From positions 2,155,359-2,219,358 of the forward strand of contig NZ_AP018227.1 of the NCBI RefSeq assembly GCF_002368095.1: 64,000 nucleotides of DNA, in the 5' to 3' direction. Both the position numbers and the translations under genes were made by a program. The first letter of the stretch is position 1; the number at the start of each line of letters is the position of its first letter. The notes below the pieces were generated by a model that did no database searches, was not told where the DNA came from, and was given only the letters and a program-made list of their open reading frames with translations. Of the stretch, positions 56,778 to 64,000 are shown one piece after another. This DNA is from Calothrix parasitica NIES-267 (GTDB taxonomy: Bacteria > Cyanobacteriota > Cyanobacteriia > Cyanobacteriales > Nostocaceae).

Positions 56778-59299
56778 CCCACATTCCGCACCCCAACTGT
56801 CACAAGTTCATAAGTACTGAAAAGTTAGCCTGTATATAGTACTAAAGAACTATTAGGCAAATGATTCTTTATAGGTTTAATAAGAAAGATTTGCATTTAG
56901 TAGAGTTACTCCCTTCAGACTCTAAAATTAGCCAGTCCGGTATTATTTTTGATTACGTAAAATAATCTTTTACTGGAAGAAGTAATCTGTTTTCCCAGAA
57001 GATTCGGGAACCATTTCAAGACTCGGGGGGAACCCCAAAAACAACAAATCACCACTAATATTATTATCTTTTTTTCATGCAGGCTATAGATTTGTTCTGT
57101 TTTTGGGGTTTACACACACAAAATAATTATTGATAATTAATTTGTTTTTCCGGACAATAAAAATAAACAACATCTCTATTCACTCATCTCCGAAATAATT
57201 TGAATTTACTCAATAGACACGTAAATATACTTAATAATATTTGAATATTTAGGCTTAGTAATGTTCAAAGTATAACGGTTGGAATATTTATGACATGCTC
57301 AAACAAAATTCTTGTTATAAAGAATTTTTTGGTAAAAAAATGCAAAAATTTAAACAGATGTTATTCCCATTTGTTGTCATGTTTAATAAATCAGAAATTG
57401 AAATAAAAAATATTGACCATTTAGCTATAGTCGCAGGAATAGTAGATTCTATAGGCTTGGTAGAAATTATTAACGAGTATTGTGGGGAAGAGCCAGGAGA
57501 AAAAATAAATGCAGGGCAAGTAGTGAAAGCAATGATATTAAATGGATTGGGTTTTATAAGCAGTCCTTTATATATGTTTCCAGATTTTTTTAAAGATAAG
57601 CCATGTGAATACTTAATAGGGGAAGGAGTAAAAGCAGAGTATTTAAATGAACACAAGTTAGGTAGAGTTATGGATAAACTATTTCTAAAAGGTTTAACGG
57701 AAATATTTTTAGCTATCAGTATAAATGTGAAAAAACAATTTGATATTAGTTCAAAATCATCACATCTTGATTCAAGTTCACTGCATTTGCATGGTGAATA
57801 TAATAATAGTTTACCAGATGTTATTCTTAGTATAAATGCAGAGGATGTAATCAAAGTACCACAAGCGATTGAAATTACATATGGTTATTCTCGTGACCAT
57901 AGACCAGATTTAAAACAATTTATTATAGAATTAATATCCTCCGGAGATGGAGATATCCCAATGTTTTTTGAAGCCGCATCTGGGAATAAATCAGATTCGT
58001 CAAATTTCCCAAAAATCTTTTCAAGATACAAAGAAAAATTAAAAGACAATGATGATTTAATGGTTGCAGACGCAGCTTTATACAACGCAAAAAATATCAG
58101 TCTATTATCTGGTATGAAATGGTTGTGCAGAGTACCTCTAACTATAGGAATAGCGAAAGAACTAGTATCAACATTACTATCCACTGATTTTACTAATAGT
58201 TCTTTACCAGGATATTATTATTGTTCTAGAACAGTAAACTATGGTGGCATTGAGCAACGGTGGTTAGTCATAGAAAGTTCTGAACGTAAAAAATCTGATA
58301 TAAAACAATTAGAAAAAAGAATATCTAAGTCAAAAATCAATGCATCAAATAAACTCAAAAAACTACTTAGCTTAAAATTCGATTCTTACCAAGAGGCGGT
58401 TAAATCAGTAGATAGTTTGAATAAACAGTTAAAATATCATCAAATTAATAACGTAGAATATAAAACAAGCAAATCAAAAAACAAAAAAGACCAAAATACT
58501 TTTTATCAAATTAATGCTTCTTTATCTGAGAATATTAATACTATTAAAATAGCTTACAATAGTGCAGGGCGTTTTGTACTTGCTACAAATGTATTAGACG
58601 AAGAATCTCTTATCCCGAATGAAATGCTTTCTGAATATAAAGCACAGCAAAGCTGCGAGAGAGGATTTGGATTTATTAAAGACCCTCTATTTTTTGCTGA
58701 TAGTATTTTTCTTAAATCTCCGGAAAGAATTCAAGCTATGGCTATGATAATGGGATTGTGTTTATTAGTATATACTTTGGCTCAAAGACAAATCAGAAAA
58801 GCTTTATCTGCATCTAAATCAACTATTAAAAATCAATTGGGTAAAGCTATAAATAATCCGACCATGCGATTGATATTTCAACGTTTTCAATCTATACATT
58901 TAGTTACATATAATGATGAAATATCAATATCAAATTGGACTTCAGAAAGAGAATATATTTTAAGTTTTTTACCAGATAAATGTCGTTACTATTATAAATG
59001 TTGAAGTAGAACCACAATAATTTATTTGTAATAAAGACTATTTCTTTTAATTAATAGTCATAAATTATAGTAACTTTTTATTGTTTAAATATAAGTATTA
59101 AAATGACATCGCAGGAATAACTATAGATTTTTATCTATGATTTTAGCCTCTAAACTTATTGCTTTTTGTTGAGAATATAAATTTTATGTAAGGTAAGCCA
59201 ATAATATGACTGCTAATACGAAAAGTATATTTTTACTCTACGAACATAAGAAATTCTCAGTAAAAACCCCTCTGTGACAGTTGGGGTGCGGAATGTGGG
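56778..59299 (+). mobile_element. IS1634-family insertion sequence (apparently intact)
   Basis: Perfect 27-bp terminal inverted repeats at 56778-56804 and 59273-59299, beginning CCCACATTCCGCACCCCAAC. Direct repeats TTACAT flank it (56772-56777 and 59300-59305), a 6-bp target duplication. It contains one long intact transposase gene. It interrupts the IS630-type transposase exactly after 'REVLH', so it is younger than that element. Confidence 0.95.
57295..59004 (+). CDS. IS1634-family transposase (DUF4277 N-terminus)
   Basis: 569 residues, uninterrupted. A DUF4277-type N-terminal domain ('IDHLAIVAGIVDSIGLVEII', 'INAGQVVKAMILNGLGFISS') covers about 35-130. The DDE core has candidates Asp159 ('SSHLDSSSLHLHG'), Asp259 ('DLMVADAALYNAKN') and a Glu in 'QQSCERGFGFIKDP' near residue 453. 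The length is typical of IS1634. It is the only transposase in the window that looks fully functional. Start chosen at ATG 57295; an ATG near 57379 ('MFNKSEIEIK') also fits. Confidence 0.9.
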   Translation: MLKQNSCYKEFFGKKMQKFKQMLFPFVVMFNKSEIEIKNIDHLAIVAGIVDSIGLVEIINEYCGEEPGEKINAGQVVKAMILNGLGFISSPLYMFPDFFKDKPCEYLIGEGVKAEYLNEHKLGRVMDKLFLKGLTEIFLAISINVKKQFDISSKSSHLDSSSLHLHGEYNNSLPDVILSINAEDVIKVPQAIEITYGYSRDHRPDLKQFIIELISSGDGDIPMFFEAASGNKSDSSNFPKIFSRYKEKLKDNDDLMVADAALYNAKNISLLSGMKWLCRVPLTIGIAKELVSTLLSTDFTNSSLPGYYYCSRTVNYGGIEQRWLVIESSERKKSDIKQLEKRISKSKINASNKLKKLLSLKFDSYQEAVKSVDSLNKQLKYHQINNVEYKTSKSKNKKDQNTFYQINASLSENINTIKIAYNSAGRFVLATNVLDEESLIPNEMLSEYKAQQSCERGFGFIKDPLFFADSIFLKSPERIQAMAMIMGLCLLVYTLAQRQIRKALSASKSTIKNQLGKAINNPTMRLIFQRFQSIHLVTYNDEISISNWTSEREYILSFLPDKCRYYYKC

Positions 59300-59426
59300 T
59301 TACATAAATGGCAGAAATTAGGTTTAGAGGGGCTTTGGGATAAACCCGGTAGAGGAGGTAAAACGAAGTACTCCGAAGAAGACATTGTATACCTAGAAGA
59401 ATGTCTCAAAAAAGAACCACGTACAT

Positions 59427-60347
59427 GAACCTATCCCACTAATCACAAAACGTGATAAGCTATTTTTGAACTGAAATGGGTGTATCGCTTTATGGCAGGG
59501 CGTTTTGAAGGATTAAGCGACTTAGAGTGGAAGTTGTTTGAAGATATATTTCCTCCAGAACCAGAAAAACGTGGTAAGGGAATGCCTCATGCACCGTATC
59601 GTCATGTATTAAATAGTCTGCTATACATTTTAATTACTGGGTGTCGATGGTGTGATTTACCACGAGGAGGTGTGCGGGCATCAAAAAGCGCTTCTCACAG
59701 GTGGTTGAAGCGATGGTACTCAGACGGGACATTTGAACATTTACAAGCGCGGGTATTGGCGATTACCTTCGGTAGAGCTTCGCTTAACGCCAATGAAAAG
59801 GGACTTATAAATTGGGATTTTGGAGCAGGGAATGGTTCTTTTTCCCCCTGGAAAAGGTGGAGGTGAGGAGGTCGCTTATGGTGGTAAAGGTTGCATGTGT
59901 TCTTATTCATACCTTGACTGAAGGTAAGGTCATGCCCCTAGCAAACTCTACTACACCAGCTAATGGCAGCGAAAGGGAACAAATAATACCTCTGCTCGAT
60001 AAAGTTAAGCTTAAAACATTGAAGCCTGGGAGACCACGGAAGAGGGTAAAAGTCTTGGCTACTGACAAAGGTTATGACTCAAAAGAAAAGCGTGCTGCTT
60101 CAAGTCACAGCGAGGTATTCGACCTCAAATACCAAAACGAATTTGGAAAACTAAAAAACATAGAGGTAGACCAATTAAAATATCCGTTCCTCGGTATCGT
60201 GCCGCGAACGTTGTTTTGCTTGGTTTCAACGTAAATACCGTAGGTTAGTTGTTCGTTGGGAACGTATAAAAGGATGTTTTGATGCATTTATAAACATTGC
60301 TACTATTCATATTTGGGTTCAAAGAATCTTATTAGTGGGATAGGTTC
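59427..60347 (+). mobile_element. IS5-family insertion sequence, decayed
   Basis: 17-bp terminal inverted repeats: GAACCTATCCCACTAAT (59427-59443) and its complement (60331-60347). They are flanked by AT dinucleotides (59425-59426, 60348-60349) that fit a 2-bp target duplication, though the exact boundary is ambiguous by one or two bases. It interrupts the IS630-type transposase between 'KKEPRT' and 'YNSLQ', and removal restores that frame. The transposase has at least two frameshifts. Confidence 0.87.
59492..60343 (+). pseudogene. IS5-family transposase, frameshifted
   Basis: Frame 1 starts MAGRFEGLSDLEWKLFEDIF and carries 'YILITGCRWCDLPRG' and 'WDFGAGNGSFSP'. It is broken in the C-rich stretch near 59843-59850. 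The next frame continues with 'GKGGGEEVAYGGKG', 'PLANSTTPANGSEREQIIPL' and 'KVLATDKGYDSKEKRAA'. After about 60100 further shifts lead to the C-terminal 'ERCFAWFQRKYRRLVVRWER' and 'HIWVQRILLVG', whose stop codon overlaps the terminal repeat. Inactive. Confidence 0.86.
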
Positions 60348-61162
60348 ATACAATAGTCTTCAATTAGCTCAAAAATTAGAAGGCGATTAGCAAAGCTAAA
60401 CGCCCGAAGGGCGTAACGCCATGTGAAGTTGAGTCCGGATAGGTTAAGACGGGTACTCAAAAAAAGGGGGTCATTTGGAAGCGAGCAAGAAAAAGTCACA
60501 AAGGGAAACAAGACCCAATTTTCAAAGAAATCAAACAAGCAGACCTAGATATGTTGGAACTTTCTGCGGCTGCTGGGGAAATAGATTTAAAGTATTTAGA
60601 TGAATCCGGTTTCTGTATGTGGAGCGAACCAAGTTATACATATTACCACATAGGGGAGCAGAAACGCTTAGAGCTTTCCATTACGCCGTGGTCGCAGATT
60701 AAGTATTATAGGGCTTTTACAGCCCCTAGTTAGCTTTGTTTATGGTTTAGCTATTGGTGGTGTTAATCGCAAGTCTTATATCCCAATGATGGAGCAGGAA
60801 GCTGCCGATGCACAAAGAGTTGGGCGTATTAGAGTAATAGTTCAGGATAATGGTTCGATACACCGATGTAAGGAAGTTCAGCAGTTGTGGTCTAAGTGGG
60901 AAAGTCAAGGTTTATATATCTTCTTTCTTCCTAAATATTGTTCTGAGATGAATCCTATTGAATCGGAATGGCAACCGGCATAAAAATTCGGAGCTATCGG
61001 GACAAATGTTTGATGACGAATTGGAACTTGCTTATGCCGTAATGGATGGAATTAAAGCTAGGGGAGAAAGAAGAAAATATAGTACACAACGTATGAAATT
61101 TAACTCTTGTTCTCTTTCTTAACTTTCCGTTACATAGTTATAAATTTTCACGCCGACCTACT

Positions 61163-61238
61163 TATTCTCTGAGGTTTTTAATTGTCTTTCTCCAAAGGAG
61201 CGGATTGTCAAACCTGTTATTATAAGTGTCTTTAAAAA
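61163..61238 (-). pseudogene. OmpA-like protein, upstream piece of the same fragment
   Basis: Immediately past the stop of paralogue F the minus strand reads 'FLKTLIITGLTIRSFGERQL' and on through K-T-S-E-N into the IS630-type element. 'LTIRSFGE' matches the OmpA-domain block before 'NRRVEI'. It happens to be in frame with paralogue F after the TAG. The N-terminal half of the OmpA domain is absent. Continues at 56509-56400. Confidence 0.72.
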
Positions 61239-64000
61239 CTATTTAACTCTTCCTCTAAATCGAATGAAACCATAGGTTTTGTCCAATTGAACTCCGTCGC
61301 TATTTGCACCTGGTAAATCACCTAAATTCACGACTACCGCACCATTAGTATTTGTACCTCCACACTTAATTTGAGGATAAACGCTAGAAGGTTCCACACC
61401 AGGGGGAAAATATTGCGCGACATCTCCATCTCCAGCATTAGTCAAAGATTCAGTATTACCATCTTTTAACCATTGAATACCTCTGTCCGCGTTTTGTGGT
61501 CCTCCTGTTGCTTGATTGGCTTCATTGTTAAAGCTATTGGGAATAAAGGAAACGTTACCGGGTATTCTATCGCATACTAGAACATTATTTGCTTCTCTGT
61601 CGCCTGCGGAGAGGTAGTAGATTGTGTATTCAATTTCATCATCGGGTTCGACTTTTCCACCGTTGATGCCACCGATGAGGAAGGTACTGCTTGTGTCTTC
61701 GGTGGTGTCGAGCCATTTGTCAGTATCTGGTTTTGGATCTGCTTGATTTTGCGGTAAGTCAGTGATTTCTACTTTGTTATCGTCGTAAGGATTAGAATCT
61801 TCTTGGTTGTAAATTGCCAGGTTATCACCGTTGTTGGTAGTGGTACCGTTGTTAATCTTAGTGATGCGCTTGACTAATAAGATGTTGGGGTTATTGGCAA
61901 TTGCCGCGAACGCAACTTGATAATCTTCCACCTCACCATCCGATGCGCTACCACTTGGAGTGCTGCTAGTCACACTCGCATCAGATGTAAATCGGAAGCG
62001 AGCGTAAGTATCACCTTCAGCACCAATAGTGATATCGCTCCAGTTTAAGCCAGTCTCCAGATTACCATTGTTGACCGCAACACTGGTGTGTTCCTCAGCT
62101 TCAAAAGTATTATTTTTGTTAAAATCAATCCAAGCATGAAGAGTTCCAGTACCATTAACAGTAATATTATCAGCAGGAATATTATAGTCTTTTGCCCCAG
62201 CCGTTAAGCTCGGAAAGCTGCTGATACCGTCTTCATCATCTGTGCCGTTGTTATCATCACCGTCAGCACCAACACCAGCATCATCGCCGAGTTGAGGATT
62301 AGTTTCGCTGTCAGGAATTGTGCTACCTAAGTAAATAGTAGGTGTATTGGGAACGATGTGACTGGGATTACCATAAGTTGTTGGTGCATCACCATAATCT
62401 ACAGGAGCGGGTGGTGTTCTCACTGTTGCATCTACTGAGGGAATAAAGCCTAAACTGGGATGATTGGGGGTACCTTTGAAGTTATTAGTATAAACATCAC
62501 TACCAAGGCTACCCGCTGAATTCATTGTTAAACGCAGCTTGCGGGTTGGATCGCCAGCTTTGATTTCTGGTGCAGTAATTTGAATAGCGGTGACATCAGA
62601 TAAGTCTGCTAATGGACAATCTGCTTCGTTATTATCAATTTGTGTTTGGGTACACCACTTTGTGCTGCTATTTTGAGTCTCTGGATTATCATTTATGTTG
62701 CTAGGTGTGTCATTGGTATACTCGAAGCTAAAACCCACATTATCTAGATCCACAATGCTCTTGAAAATAGGCGTAGCTGTATAATCCGTAGGTGGCGTAC
62801 CAGCACCATCAAATTGGTTACGGATGCCGCTGTCACCTTCATAGGGCAAGATATCAATGAACTTCGACCCCGGTGCGACATCAATATTATCACTCAGGTT
62901 CGCAAAATAGAGGTCATAGACGATATCATCACCGAGATTAATTTCGGGATTGACTGCCTCTTTAAAAATGTTGAAGGCTGCACTGTTAGAAACAACAATA
63001 CTGCGAGTATCAGTACGTAAATCTTCTGACGAACTGTCTAAAGGTTGGCCATCTCCATCTAAGGCTGTAATAACTGCTGTATTGGTTACGCTTGTGCCCC
63101 CTGCAATATCAAAACCAGCCGTAGCTTGAAAGTTAATACTAGGAATTGTCTCGTTGGGTACACGGTTGCCCAGTTCCCATACAAGCGTGGTAGTACCATC
63201 ATTATTTTCGGTGACACTAGTGGGAGCGATATTAGCAGAGCCGAAGACATAACTCAGTTCCGCTGGTAGGGTATCGGTGAGGACAATATTTGCTGCTGGG
63301 GCATTATTCACAAAGGCTGTTAGAGTAGACTCGAGTACAAAGGTAATATTTTCCGAAGCCTTGACTGAGTTGATGGAGTCGTCGGCTTCTGTAGAGTTGT
63401 TGGGGTTATCGGTCTTTTTATCAACCCGAACAATACCTCGAGTTAAGCGCAAACGGTCCCCATCATCGTTACCTCCGTGATTTTCAGGTCTATAGTTACC
63501 ATTGCGCCAATTGCCGCTATTGATATCATCTGCTCTTGAGGTCACATGGTTAGCCAAAATGTTTAAGTCGGGTATTCTATCCCCCGTTACCGGGTCAATA
63601 TTCAGTGCTTTGAGGTGAACCACTCCATCAAGTCGTCTATTCTCCCCAAGGACACCATTAGTGGCACTGGGCCGAATACGTACCCGCGTCACTCTAGGAA
63701 TTAGTTCACTCGTAAGTTGTGCCTCTGAATACCAAGTAGCATCACTATCGCCACAAGTGGCATTACGTTGGGCATTGTATCGTGCCGTATCGCCAATGGG
63801 CGCAGTTTCGTCGCCGTAGTAGCTATCGCTGGCATTATCTCCCCCAACACCATACTCAATGATGACTTCTGATTCATCAAGACGATTATTGTCAAATTCG
63901 AAAATCTGTACATATTTACCAGTGGTGGGGTGAGGTGCCAGGATTTGGGTGCGGTTATCAAATTTGTCGCATACCATAGCATTGCTCAAGTCTCCACTGC
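61239..64000 (-). CDS. Exported DUF11/GEVED protein, paralogue F (long-type C-terminal module; 5' end outside window)
   Basis: At least 919 codons, open past the window edge; 'SGDLSNAMVCDKFDNR' continues upstream without a stop, so the visible TTG is not the start. The N-terminal visible body matches paralogue C ('KFDNRTQILAPHP', 'LTRGIVRVDKKTDNP', 'IVLTDTLPAELSYVFGSANI'). A GEVED domain follows ('DYGDAPTTYGNPSHIVP', 'LHAWIDFNKNNTFEAEEH', 'GEVEDYQVAF'), then a module nearly identical to that of paralogue D ('ILLVKRITKINNGTTT', 'NPYDDNKV', 'YGFIRFRGRVK' at the stop). Cysteines in 'VLVCDRIP' and 'YPQIKCGG'. It appears to be a mosaic of C-like and D-like parts. Confidence 0.86.
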   Translation of the reverse strand, partial: SGDLSNAMVCDKFDNRTQILAPHPTTGKYVQIFEFDNNRLDESEVIIEYGVGGDNASDSYYGDETAPIGDTARYNAQRNATCGDSDATWYSEAQLTSELIPRVTRVRIRPSATNGVLGENRRLDGVVHLKALNIDPVTGDRIPDLNILANHVTSRADDINSGNWRNGNYRPENHGGNDDGDRLRLTRGIVRVDKKTDNPNNSTEADDSINSVKASENITFVLESTLTAFVNNAPAANIVLTDTLPAELSYVFGSANIAPTSVTENNDGTTTLVWELGNRVPNETIPSINFQATAGFDIAGGTSVTNTAVITALDGDGQPLDSSSEDLRTDTRSIVVSNSAAFNIFKEAVNPEINLGDDIVYDLYFANLSDNIDVAPGSKFIDILPYEGDSGIRNQFDGAGTPPTDYTATPIFKSIVDLDNVGFSFEYTNDTPSNINDNPETQNSSTKWCTQTQIDNNEADCPLADLSDVTAIQITAPEIKAGDPTRKLRLTMNSAGSLGSDVYTNNFKGTPNHPSLGFIPSVDATVRTPPAPVDYGDAPTTYGNPSHIVPNTPTIYLGSTIPDSETNPQLGDDAGVGADGDDNNGTDDEDGISSFPSLTAGAKDYNIPADNITVNGTGTLHAWIDFNKNNTFEAEEHTSVAVNNGNLETGLNWSDITIGAEGDTYARFRFTSDASVTSSTPSGSASDGEVEDYQVAFAAIANNPNILLVKRITKINNGTTTNNGDNLAIYNQEDSNPYDDNKVEITDLPQNQADPKPDTDKWLDTTEDTSSTFLIGGINGGKVEPDDEIEYTIYYLSAGDREANNVLVCDRIPGNVSFIPNSFNNEANQATGGPQNADRGIQWLKDGNTESLTNAGDGDVAQYFPPGVEPSSVYPQIKCGGTNTNGAVVVNLGDLPGANSDGVQLDKTYGFIRFRGRVK

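Larger units (their letters stand above)
56586..61122 (+). pseudogene. IS630-family transposase, split by two insertions and frameshifts
   Basis: Piece 1 (56586-56777) encodes the helix-turn-helix ('NKVKDRAEVVRLNAHGWYVE', 'IAGHFGWTTQTVREVLH'). Piece 2 (59306-59426) continues it ('KWQKLGLEGLWDKPGRGGKT', 'YSEEDIVYLEECLKKEPRT'). Piece 3 (from 60348) continues 'YNSLQLAQKLE'. It then holds a 'gcccgaagggcgtaacgcc' hairpin insertion, further frameshifts, and the catalytic region ('LKYLDESGFCMWSEPSYTYY', 'IVQDNGSIHRCKEVQQL', 'LPKYCSEMNPIESEWQ') to a TAA at 61120-61122. Joining pieces 1-2 and 2-3 across the target duplications restores the frame. Inactive. Confidence 0.88.
56510..61162 (+). mobile_element. 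IS630-family element carrying two nested insertion sequences
   Basis: The ends are AGTAGGTCGGCATGAAAA (from 56510) and the complement of AGTAGGTCGGCGTGAAAA (to 61162), flanked by TA on both sides (56508-56509, 61163-61164), as expected for IS630. The total is 4653 bp. After subtracting the IS1634-type (2522 bp + 6) and IS5-type (921 bp + 2) insertions the length is 1202 bp, normal for the family. The transposase gene is decayed. The element sits in an OmpA-like gene fragment. Confidence 0.9.

Noticed and set aside
1-64000. tRNA, rRNA or other structural RNA genes
   Set aside because: No convincing T-loop or conserved RNA sequence was noticed by eye on either strand. A covariance-model scan would be needed to exclude small RNAs.

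Overview
The window is chromosomal DNA from a filamentous, probably heterocyst-forming cyanobacterium (Nostocales or Rivularia/Calothrix-like). The evidence is a phycoerythrocyanin (pec) operon directly upstream of a phycocyanin (cpc) operon on the same strand, a Hmp/Pix-type chemotaxis cluster, nblS beside purD, low GC, many short tandem and palindromic repeats, and many insertion sequences. The species cannot be fixed from the sequence alone.

Layout. 1-9.4 kb (minus strand): antenna rod genes pecB-pecA-pecC-pecE-pecF followed by cpcB-cpcA-cpcC-cpcD-cpcE-cpcF (cpcF cut by the window edge). They encode the pigment subunits, rod linkers and bilin lyases. 10.1-14.5 kb: an RluD-type pseudouridine synthase, a lone response regulator with an acidic N-terminus, an exported HEAT-repeat protein, and a membrane-protein gene broken by a 162-bp MITE. 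15.2-23.0 kb (plus strand): a five-gene chemotaxis-like operon (PATAN-REC, CheY, CheW, MCP, CheA-REC) of the kind that controls hormogonium motility. 23.3-31.6 kb: sugar-nucleotide epimerase, purD, nblS, a deacetylase-like protein, a small acidic protein, a MoaD-like protein and an Rpn-family nuclease.

31.7-64.0 kb (all minus strand): six large exported DUF11/TIGR01451-type proteins. Their N-terminal bodies differ, but all six end in the same roughly 150-200-residue module, which stops at the natural C-terminus. The module has two subtypes, short and long, and these alternate strictly along the chromosome (short, long, short, long, short, long), as if a two-gene unit had been duplicated. I infer that the module is a surface-sorting or assembly domain for a set of envelope or filament proteins. 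A broken OmpA-like gene lies in the same cluster. I regard this as the most likely undescribed system here.

Mobile DNA is concentrated in the cluster: an IS4-type element with an 11-bp target duplication, a single-gene IS66-type element, and an IS630-type element that itself contains an IS1634-type and an IS5-type element. Target duplications and restored reading frames give exact boundaries for most of them. Large intergenic regions hold many hairpin repeats and little else that I can recognise.
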